Positions 1 through 5,137 of a stretch of 9,976 nucleotides of DNA are shown here, one piece after another. Position numbers and translations under genes: made by a program. The stretch spans positions 1 to 9,976 of the forward strand of contig JALTKC010000526.1 of assembly GCA_027076245.1 (NCBI GenBank), read 5' to 3'. The notes below the pieces were generated by a model. The model was not told where the DNA came from, ran no database searches, and worked only from the letters and a program-made list of their open reading frames with translations. The stretch comes from Gammaproteobacteria bacterium. Its GTDB lineage: Bacteria > Pseudomonadota > Gammaproteobacteria > GRL18. Numbering within the stretch: position 1 is the stretch's first letter; each line of letters starts with the position of its first letter.

Positions 1-432
1 GTCCTGTTAGGACCGGCAGGGGTACTGGTGACCAAGGGCAATGATTATCGGAACCTGGTTAATAGTGTTGCAAATAAAGGTAACAGCCAGATTAAGCAGC
101 TGCACTCAGAAATAGCTTTTTCTAATGGCATAGCGACAATGAAGGATGTCGCCTTTTCAACTGACAAGTTCCGTCTGGCGATTACCGGTAAAATTGATAC
201 CATTAAGGATAGCTTTATTGATTTTAATGTGGCCACAGTGGATAAATACGGCTGTCCAGTCTATAAGGAGCAGGTTATGGGTAAACTGTCCTCACCCAGG
301 GTTAAGGAGGTCAACGTACTGGTCAGCAGTGTGGTTAATCCCATTCAGTCCGTGATCAGCAAGGTGACTAAGTCTATGAATATTCATTGTGATAAACCTT
401 TTTACAAGGGAGCTGTAAAAGCGCCAATATAA
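1..432 (+). CDS. AsmA family protein, C-terminal fragment (5' end outside window)
   Basis: The reading frame is open from the first base of the window to the TAA at 430-432, so this is the last 143 residues of a longer protein. AsmA-family proteins are large, inner-membrane-anchored periplasmic proteins that form long lipid-binding grooves and affect outer-membrane lipid and protein homeostasis. The visible part has the usual AsmA tail: a beta-strand-rich stretch with alternating hydrophobic residues (LAITGKIDTIKDSFIDFNV), then a YGC motif, a GKLSSPRV strand, a hydrophobic amphipathic helix (VVNPIQSVISKV) and the terminal C-x-PFYKGAVKAP. This closing cysteine plus PFY-x-GAV ending is typical of AsmA C-termini. 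A GTG at 28 could be taken for a start, but the upstream codons continue the same domain, so it is internal. The family is fairly certain; which AsmA paralogue it is cannot be decided from the fragment. Confidence 0.82.
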   Translation, partial: VLLGPAGVLVTKGNDYRNLVNSVANKGNSQIKQLHSEIAFSNGIATMKDVAFSTDKFRLAITGKIDTIKDSFIDFNVATVDKYGCPVYKEQVMGKLSSPRVKEVNVLVSSVVNPIQSVISKVTKSMNIHCDKPFYKGAVKAPI

Positions 433-539
433 TTCTGTCTGAGTAGTATTTTTACTTGATTAATGTACAGAAAATGGTTAGGCTCTGTTAAGGGACACAT
501 GTATTTTCACAATAAGTCTGTGTTGAGTGTTCATTTGCA

Positions 540-545
540 TATAAT
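540..545 (+). promoter_or_regulatory. candidate -10 box (TATAAT) for the S24 protease gene
   Basis: An exact TATAAT lies 24 bp before the ATG at 570, preceded by TG two bases upstream (536-537), which resembles an extended -10 element. No good -35 hexamer sits at the normal spacing; TTGAGT at 523-528 is only 11 bp away. The expected 5' leader would be about 20 nt and contains the AGAGG ribosome-binding site at 558-562. The AT-rich composition makes chance matches possible. Confidence 0.35.
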
Positions 546-569
546 TCGTTGGTATAAAGAGGTAGCAAA

Positions 570-1043
570 ATGTCAGCAGAAATCAGTTATTTATTACCCA
601 AGAATAAACATCCGGTATGGACTCCGGAGCTGGAAGTTCTGGATGGAGACAATGACTCCGAACCCATGACAGAGATACCCCTGTCGGGTTTTATTACGGC
701 CGGACAGCCCATTGAACGGGTTGAACAAAATGAAATGATTTCTGTGCCTCAAAGCATGGTCAGTCGCAATACTTATGCATTAAAAGTTCGCGGTCATTCC
801 ATGATTGATGATAATATACAGGACGGTGATGTAGTCATTATTGAAAAAACCGAACATGCCGGTAACGGCCAGTCGGTTGTTTGTCTGATCAATAATGAAC
901 AGGTAACCCTGAAGAAGTTTTATATTGAAAAGCAGGGGATCCGTCTGCAGCCGGCCAATCCAGATATGGCACCTATATTTTTGAAAAATGAAGAAGTGCA
1001 GATTTTAGGGGTGGTTTCCGGTGTGGTCAGAAACTATTGCTGA
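570..1043 (+). CDS. HTH-less LexA/UmuD-like S24 autoprotease
   Basis: A 157-residue protein made almost entirely of the peptidase S24 (LexA/UmuD/phage CI C-terminal) fold. Residues 36-63 are the cleavage-site region, with a predicted Ala44-Gly45 scissile bond in an ITAGQP context. Ser77 in GHSM is the nucleophile and Lys115 in VTLKK the general base, 38 residues apart (37 in E. coli LexA). The sequence DGDVVIIE and a closing GVVSGVVRNY strand complete the fold. The first 35 residues are polar and proline/acid-rich and contain no helix-turn-helix, unlike LexA, which has about 70 residues of winged helix there. Family knowledge: such proteins self-cleave when docked on RecA-ssDNA filaments. The layout is closer to UmuD, but UmuD usually cleaves at Cys-Gly, its N-terminal arm is shorter (about 24 residues), and it is normally followed by umuC, which is absent here. 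AGAGG at 558-562 supports the ATG. Its target is unknown. A YbhP-like gene follows 55 bp downstream on the same strand. Confidence 0.85.
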   Translation: MSAEISYLLPKNKHPVWTPELEVLDGDNDSEPMTEIPLSGFITAGQPIERVEQNEMISVPQSMVSRNTYALKVRGHSMIDDNIQDGDVVIIEKTEHAGNGQSVVCLINNEQVTLKKFYIEKQGIRLQPANPDMAPIFLKNEEVQILGVVSGVVRNYC

Positions 1044-1045
1044 AT

Positions 1046-1093
1046 TGTTAGCTCAAATTGTTAAAAGAACCTGTTAAGAGACCCGTTAAAGAG
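1046..1093 (+). repeat. phased GTTA(A) short repeats in the S24-ybhP gap
   Basis: The 55-bp gap between the two genes contains GTTA at 1046, 1060, 1073 and 1085, that is at steps of 14, 13 and 12 bp. The last three copies have similar flanks (GTTAAAAGA, GTTAAGAGA, GTTAAAGAGA). The final copy carries the purine-rich AAGAGA that probably serves as the weak ribosome-binding site for the GTG at 1099. The repeat is imperfect and its function is unknown. Confidence 0.4.
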
Positions 1094-1098
1094 ATTCT

Positions 1099-1851
1099 GT
1101 GTCTGATAGAACATTTAAAGTATTGACTTATAATATCCATAAAGGTTTCAGTGTTGCCAACCGTCGTTTTACCCTGTTTGGCATACGAGAAGCGCTGGAA
1201 GAAATTGATCCCGATGTTATTTTTCTGCAGGAACTTCAGGGTGAGCATTATAAAAACAGCAGCCGCATTGAGTCCTGGCCCCTGAAGCCTCAGGGAGAGT
1301 TTCTGGCTGAAAACCGCTGGCCGTTCTCCCTGTACGCTAAAAATGCCATTTATAAAAAAGGCCATCATGGTAATGGTATTCTGTGTAAGTTTCCCATTAT
1401 CAGCTGGCATAATCAGAACCTCTCCAAAGCCAAATTTGCCAGCCGCAGTTTTTTACACGCTAAAATTCTTTTACCTTCTAAAGTTACCCTGAACCTGGTT
1501 TGTGTGCATCTCGGGCTGTTTGAAGCCGAGCGGGAAATGCAGCTGGTACAGATTGGCAAAACCATAGAACAGACTATCCCTCATGATGAACCCTTAATTA
1601 TGGCCGGGGATTTTAATGACTGGCGAAAACGGGCTATTGAACATATGAAAATAGATCTGGGTCTGGAGGAGGCCTTTCTGCATTATGAAGGCCAGCATGC
1701 CAGAACCTTTCCGGTATGGCACCCAACCCTGCAGGTGGATCGGATTTATTTTCGTGGGGTGGAATTGAAAGAGGCACTGGCTTTTTCCAATAAACGCTGG
1801 CGCAAACTGTCTGATCACCTGCCTATCGGCGCAGTATTTCGCTGTCCATAA
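1099..1851 (+). CDS. ybhP: YbhP-like endonuclease/exonuclease/phosphatase-fold protein
   Basis: A 250-residue cytosolic protein of the EEP (DNase I-like) superfamily, the metal-dependent phosphodiesterase fold found in exonuclease III, DNase I and inositol phosphatases. The family's residues are all in place: Asn12 in TYNIHKG, Glu45 in FLQELQG, the HHGNGIL segment at 89-95, His137 in VHLGL, Asp171 and Asn173 in AGDFNDW, Asp214 in VDRIY, and Asp239-His240 in SDHLP. The NIHKGF start, HHGNG, ARTFPV and LxxDRIY words match E. coli YbhP closely over the whole length. The biological substrate is not known. In E. coli ybhP lies beside a cardiolipin synthase gene, which is not present here. An in-frame TAA at 1087-1089 rules out a longer protein, so the GTG at 1099 is the first start codon; the ribosome-binding site (AAGAGA) is weak. 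It may be co-transcribed with the S24 protease gene. Confidence 0.88.
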   Translation: MSDRTFKVLTYNIHKGFSVANRRFTLFGIREALEEIDPDVIFLQELQGEHYKNSSRIESWPLKPQGEFLAENRWPFSLYAKNAIYKKGHHGNGILCKFPIISWHNQNLSKAKFASRSFLHAKILLPSKVTLNLVCVHLGLFEAEREMQLVQIGKTIEQTIPHDEPLIMAGDFNDWRKRAIEHMKIDLGLEEAFLHYEGQHARTFPVWHPTLQVDRIYFRGVELKEALAFSNKRWRKLSDHLPIGAVFRCP

Positions 1852-1864
1852 ACTAAACACCCAT

Positions 1865-1883
1865 AGCGGGCGTATAGCCTGCT
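1865..1883. terminator. weak hairpin between convergent genes
   Basis: The 31-bp gap between the YbhP-like and HD-GYP genes, whose 3' ends face each other, holds a 7-bp stem (AGCGGGC with GCCTGCT, one G-U pair in RNA) around a 5-nt GTATA loop. No T-run follows on either strand, so it is at best a weak or factor-assisted bidirectional terminator. Confidence 0.3.
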
Positions 1884-3118
1884 TAACTGGCTATTACCTG
1901 ATCCAGATAATCTTCAACATTAATTCCGTAAGCACCGTTGGCCAGGGATTTTTTAATGACATAAGCCGTATTGGTAAAGGTAATATCGCCTTTTTTCAGA
2001 TCAATAATCCGGCCGTTTTTAGGCAGCTTGTCTGAACCCAGTATCAGTAAGATTCTGGGTTTAATGCCGTCTTCGTTATTGGTCTCAATAATAATACCAA
2101 TTTCACCGGTATTCATTTCCACCAGGCTGCCGGGCGCATAGATTCCGATAAAGTGGATAAAGTGTCCCAGAATGGTTTTATCAAACAGGGTGTTTTTGCA
2201 CTGGTAAATGTGTCGGCAGGCATCCAGAGTGGTGATCCCCTTGCTATAGGGTTTATCTGAAATCATGGAGTCATAGGCATCAATAATGCCGATAATTTTA
2301 GCGTAGTAAGGGATCCGCTCCCCGGTAATGCCCCGGGGATAACCGGAACCGTCCAGACGTTCGTGGTGACAATAGGCTACATCGACGGCACCGGGATAAA
2401 CACCGGATTTTGAAATCAGCAGTTTCTTGCCATAAACCGGGTGCTCCTGCATGATTTTAACTTCTTCGGGTGTCAGATTGCTCTGTTTGGCCAGGAGCTC
2501 TTTTGGAATTCTGACCTTACCCACATCATGTAATAAACCGCAGGTACCAATATTCTGCAGTTCCAGTTCTCTGAACCCCAGCTCCCTGCCCAGGGCAATA
2601 GCATAAATACACACTCTTAAGGAATGTTCTGCAGTATAGCTGTCTTTATGACGGATCTGGGTCAGCCAGACCAGGGCTGAGTCATTTCTGAGGATGCTGT
2701 CAACACATTCATCCACAATATCGTTGACTTTTTCTATGTCCAGTTCACCGCTTAAGCGGATGGTATCCAGAATAGCACCCATTTGTGAACAGGCATCCTT
2801 ATAGGCTGAACGGATGTTGTTCAGTTCTTCATTAATCGGGATTTTATTAATGTAAGTAATACGTTCCGGTACAGCTTTTTTGCTGCCTGTCTGTTTGTCC
2901 TGGCCGGTCTGCCAGGTCTGTTTGGCGGCACGCACATAAACATAGTCACATAGCGCCTGCAGGGCATGCAGTTCCTCAAGGGTGTTGATCTGAAACCCCT
3001 GATAAACAAAATCGGTTTCTTCCCAGGGGCGATCCAGGCGGGTCACAAACATGCCCAGTTCAAGTAATTCTACGGAGCGTTTAAGTTCAATATATTCAGT
3101 TGAAGTGGGTTCTGCCAT
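1883..3118 (-). CDS. DUF3391 / HD-GYP domain c-di-GMP phosphodiesterase
   Basis: A 411-residue soluble protein with no membrane segments. Residues about 1-75 are a DUF3391-type N-terminal domain (VELLELGMFVTRLDRPW, then LQALCDYVYV). About 155-330 form the HD-GYP phosphodiesterase core, with EHSLRV (H165), the HD pair His197-Asp198 in GLLHDVGK, EHP at 225-227, HHERLDGSGYP at 251-261 with the GYP signature, and IIDAYD at 278-283. The tail (about 331-411) is a small beta-rich region containing GEIGIIIE. HD-GYP proteins hydrolyse c-di-GMP to pGpG or GMP using a di- or tri-metal centre, lowering c-di-GMP and so favouring motility over attachment. The metal ligands and GYP motif are intact, so activity is expected. 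The ATG at 3118 is chosen because the DUF3391 domain begins directly after it; no strong Shine-Dalgarno is seen (AGAAG 3 bp before). It is divergent from the metallopeptidase gene, and a diguanylate cyclase lies 2 kb away. Confidence 0.92.
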   Translation of the reverse strand: MAEPTSTEYIELKRSVELLELGMFVTRLDRPWEETDFVYQGFQINTLEELHALQALCDYVYVRAAKQTWQTGQDKQTGSKKAVPERITYINKIPINEELNNIRSAYKDACSQMGAILDTIRLSGELDIEKVNDIVDECVDSILRNDSALVWLTQIRHKDSYTAEHSLRVCIYAIALGRELGFRELELQNIGTCGLLHDVGKVRIPKELLAKQSNLTPEEVKIMQEHPVYGKKLLISKSGVYPGAVDVAYCHHERLDGSGYPRGITGERIPYYAKIIGIIDAYDSMISDKPYSKGITTLDACRHIYQCKNTLFDKTILGHFIHFIGIYAPGSLVEMNTGEIGIIIETNNEDGIKPRILLILGSDKLPKNGRIIDLKKGDITFTNTAYVIKKSLANGAYGINVEDYLDQVIAS

Positions 3119-3207
3119 GGGCTTCTGTTATACTTTTTTATTAATTCCTATTAGCCAAAGCATAGCAGTTAACACTTAAAAATTCTAATAAGTCACTGAT
3201 TAAATCA

Positions 3208-3948
3208 ATGGAAAAAACCAGCCATCCTTATCGTATTGAAGTGTCCAGCCGGGCCAAATATATGCGCCTGCGGGTTTCCCTGCACAAGGGAGTCGTGGTC
3301 GTGGTGCCTCGCAAAATGACTAACAGGCAGATTCAGACCTGGGTACCGGATTTTGTTAAGGAACAGCAGTCATGGATTGATTCAGTACTGGCAAAATTAC
3401 AGGCAGAACAGGCACAAAATCCACAGCCTACAGACTGTGAACTGCCAGAAAATATCGTTTTGCCTGCTCTGGATCAGAGTTTTAATATCTGTTATCAACA
3501 GGATTATGATTCTGAAAATTTAAACCTGCTTCATACCGATGACTTTGAGCTTCAGATTAGAGGACGTATAAGTAATAACAGGCAGGTTTTTCAGTTGTTT
3601 GAACTGTTTTTTAAGGATTACGCCTATGCGTTTCTGAAGCTTCGTCTGGATAGCTACAGTGAGCAGTTTAACCTGCCTTATCAGCGTCTGACGGTTCGGG
3701 CACAGAAAACCCGCTGGGGGAGTTGTTCGGCAAAGAAAAATATTAACCTGAATTACCGGCTGATTTTTTTACCGGAACATTTAATGAATTATGTGCTGCT
3801 GCATGAACTGGCTCATATTCGGCATATGAATCACTCAAAACAGTTCTGGGCTTTGCTGGAAAGTATGACCCCGAATGCCAGAGGGCAGGACCGGCAGTTA
3901 AACAAGGCCGCCCGGCAACTGCCGCAGTGGCTATCGTTCAGTTACTGA
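3208..3948 (+). CDS. YgjP-like (DUF45) zinc metallopeptidase
   Basis: A 246-residue protein of the YgjP/SprT-like metallopeptidase group (PF01863 type). The signature block is in the C-terminal half: TRWGSCS at about 168-174, LNYRLIFLP at about 180-188, and the zinc motif HELAHIRHMNH starting at His199. It supplies the HExxH ligands His199 and His203, the catalytic Glu200, and a third ligand His209 in the HxxxxxH spacing, followed by the conserved S-K-QFW. The N-terminal segment (RAKYMRLRVSLHKGVVVVVPR) is the family's beta-hairpin region. No signal peptide or membrane helix is present, so the protein is cytosolic. The natural substrate is not established; E. coli YgjP has been linked to nucleotide hydrolysis, and a protease role is inferred only from the motif. 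The ATG at 3208 has no convincing ribosome-binding site, but it is the first start codon giving the family N-terminus. It stands alone on its strand. Confidence 0.88.
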   Translation: MEKTSHPYRIEVSSRAKYMRLRVSLHKGVVVVVPRKMTNRQIQTWVPDFVKEQQSWIDSVLAKLQAEQAQNPQPTDCELPENIVLPALDQSFNICYQQDYDSENLNLLHTDDFELQIRGRISNNRQVFQLFELFFKDYAYAFLKLRLDSYSEQFNLPYQRLTVRAQKTRWGSCSAKKNINLNYRLIFLPEHLMNYVLLHELAHIRHMNHSKQFWALLESMTPNARGQDRQLNKAARQLPQWLSFSY

Positions 3949-3957
3949 GGGTTTTAG

Positions 3958-4000
3958 CGGGGGCTGTTTGCCCGGAGCAGAAGGGGGCTTTACCTGCCCC
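3958..4000. terminator. GC-rich structured gap between convergent genes
   Basis: Between the metallopeptidase stop and the small membrane protein's stop there are short G/C-rich inverted repeats. GGGC (3961-3964) pairs with GCCC (3970-3973) around a 5-nt loop, and GGGGC (3984-3988) pairs with GCCCC (3996-4000) around 7 nt. The second overlaps the 3' end of the membrane-protein gene. Neither has a following T-tract, so this may stall or end transcription in both directions but is not a classical intrinsic terminator. Confidence 0.3.
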
Positions 4001-4289
4001 ACATATTACGGGTAATGAACCAGACAATCAGAGTAATGCCCAGAGCGCCCATAAAAATTAAGGTATGCAGTTCAAAATAATTAAAAAAGCTCTGACTCAG
4101 GCTGCTAATGGAACCCAGGTTATCCGGTGAGTCATTTTTGATAATACCTACTGTACCCATCACTAATAACAGCAGAGGTACAGGCAATAGAAATACAGCC
4201 AGTTTCTCCAGCATATGCCGGATAGCCGGTGACAGTTTAAACCCTGAGACGGGTTTTATTTTAAAAGGCGTTTTCTGTATATCCATCAT
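3990..4289 (-). CDS. small two-helix membrane protein, unknown function
   Basis: A 99-residue protein not recognised as a known family. It has a basic, cytosol-type N-terminus (about 1-28, with K and R residues). A first hydrophobic helix lies at about 30-50 (LAVFLLPVPLLLLVMGTVGII). A polar loop follows at about 51-72, rich in Ser, Asn and Asp. A second helix lies at about 74-93 (LIFMGALGITLIVWFIT), and the tail is short and basic (RNMWGR). By the positive-inside rule both ends should be cytoplasmic with the loop in the periplasm. The start is the first of two adjacent ATG codons; GGGGA at 4299-4303 on the same strand is a reasonable ribosome-binding site 9 bp before it. Being real is supported by the start signal, the membrane topology and the fit between neighbours; no homologue is claimed. 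Confidence 0.6.
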   Translation of the reverse strand: MMDIQKTPFKIKPVSGFKLSPAIRHMLEKLAVFLLPVPLLLLVMGTVGIIKNDSPDNLGSISSLSQSFFNYFELHTLIFMGALGITLIVWFITRNMWGR

Positions 4290-4394
4290 GTTTATTCGTC
4301 CCCTGAAAAAAATCCTGTTTCTTTCTGTTAGCGAGTGTTTAGTTACTATAAGTTTTTATATTGTTTAAATATGTAGTGATATTAACAAATATTT

Positions 4395-4420
4395 ATGACA
4401 GCAGAATGACAGGCATTCTA
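4395..4420. repeat. direct repeat and dyad in the AT-rich divergent intergenic region
   Basis: The AT-rich stretch from 4290 to about 4576 separates two divergent genes and must hold both promoters, but no -35/-10 pair stands out. It contains ATGACAG twice at 4395 and 4406, exactly 11 bp apart (one helical turn). Overlapping this is a perfect inverted repeat, AGAATG (4403-4408) with CATTCT (4414-4419), around a 5-bp centre. This is the size and shape of a regulator-binding site, but no regulator can be named. A looser pair, TTTTAC (4460-4465) with GTAAAA (4479-4484), is explained by AT-richness. Confidence 0.4.
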
Positions 4421-4576
4421 TAAGTGTTATATTGTGTTTGTTGTATGTAAACTCAATATTTTTACATTAAATAACCAAGTAAAATACTGGGTTAATATTA
4501 AGTAAGTGATAATATACTAAATATTAAGACAATTCAAGGCTTGAATAATTCCTTGTTATTCTCGTCAAAAAATACA

Positions 4577-5131
4577 ATGGTAATTAATATGCCCGAATAT
4601 AAAAGTATTATTCAACAAACCCAGTGCTGGCTGGATAAGGTCGTTATTGGGCACAATATTTGTCCCTTTGCTAAAAAAGAGCGGGATGCGGATCGGATCC
4701 GCTTTGTAGTGGAATCTTGCGGACAGTTTGCAACGGCACTGGAAAATCTGATCTGTGAGTGTGAATACCTGGAGCAGAACAGCGATACGGAAACTACGCT
4801 GTTTATTCTTGAACATATAACTGAAAATTTTAATGACTATCTGGATTTTCTGGATATTGCCAATCAGCTATTAATTGACCAGGGGTATGAAGGGGTTTTT
4901 CAGCTAGCCAGCTTTCATCCAGATTATTGTTTTGCAGATACAGATCCGGACGATCCGGCCAATTATACCAACCGCTCTCCCTGGCCCATGTTGCATATTA
5001 TCCGGGAAGCCAGTCTGGAGCAGGTACTGCAGAATTATCCGAACCCTGAAGATATTCCTCAAAGAAATATCGAGCACTGTCATCGGTTGGGGCTGGAAGT
5101 GATGCAGAAAATGTTAAATGACTGTAAATAG
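4577..5131 (+). CDS. DUF1415 family protein, unknown function
   Basis: A protein of about 184 residues with the conserved features of DUF1415, a family of uncharacterised cytosolic proteins common in Gamma- and Betaproteobacteria. The opening helix and CPFA motif (CWLDKVVIGHNICPFAK, Cys29 when counted from 4577) and the block QLASFHPDY (about 109-117), followed by NYTNRSPWPMLHIIRE (about 129-144), are the family hallmarks. The invariant Cys, His, Asp and Arg residues suggest a catalytic or metal site, which is an inference only. There is no signal peptide or membrane helix. The start is uncertain: the frame is open to a TTG at 4541, with ATG codons at 4577 and 4589. None has a good ribosome-binding site; family alignment favours 4577 or 4589. 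Its stop lies 6 bp from the stop of the convergent diguanylate cyclase gene, leaving no room for a separate terminator. Confidence 0.85.
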   Translation: MVINMPEYKSIIQQTQCWLDKVVIGHNICPFAKKERDADRIRFVVESCGQFATALENLICECEYLEQNSDTETTLFILEHITENFNDYLDFLDIANQLLIDQGYEGVFQLASFHPDYCFADTDPDDPANYTNRSPWPMLHIIREASLEQVLQNYPNPEDIPQRNIEHCHRLGLEVMQKMLNDCK

Positions 5132-5137
5132 CACTGT

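Noticed and set aside
400..420. Inverted repeat TTTTACA / TGTAAAA at the end of the AsmA gene
   Set aside because: It lies within codons of the conserved AsmA tail and has no T-tract after it, so protein conservation explains it better than a terminator.
485..500. SOS-box-like CTGT-N8-ACAT before the S24 gene
   Set aside because: The last base differs from the CTGT-N8-ACAG consensus and the N8 centre (TAAGGGAC) is not AT-rich, so the match is too weak to call a LexA site.
463..669. Short plus-strand frame overlapping the start of the S24 gene
   Set aside because: It overlaps the S24 gene in another frame, has no ribosome-binding site, and its translation shows no domain. It was also checked as a possible frameshifted HTH for the protease and shows none.
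1048..1410. 120-codon minus-strand frame opposite the YbhP-like gene
   Set aside because: It lies antisense to a well-supported gene and its translation matches no known fold.
4108..4368. 86-codon plus-strand frame across the small membrane protein
   Set aside because: It is antisense to the better supported two-helix protein, which has a ribosome-binding site and clear topology; this frame has neither.
4541..4576. TTG start extending the DUF1415 protein by 12 residues
   Set aside because: The extension is not part of the family, and the AAGG before the TTG is only one base away, too close to act as a ribosome-binding site.
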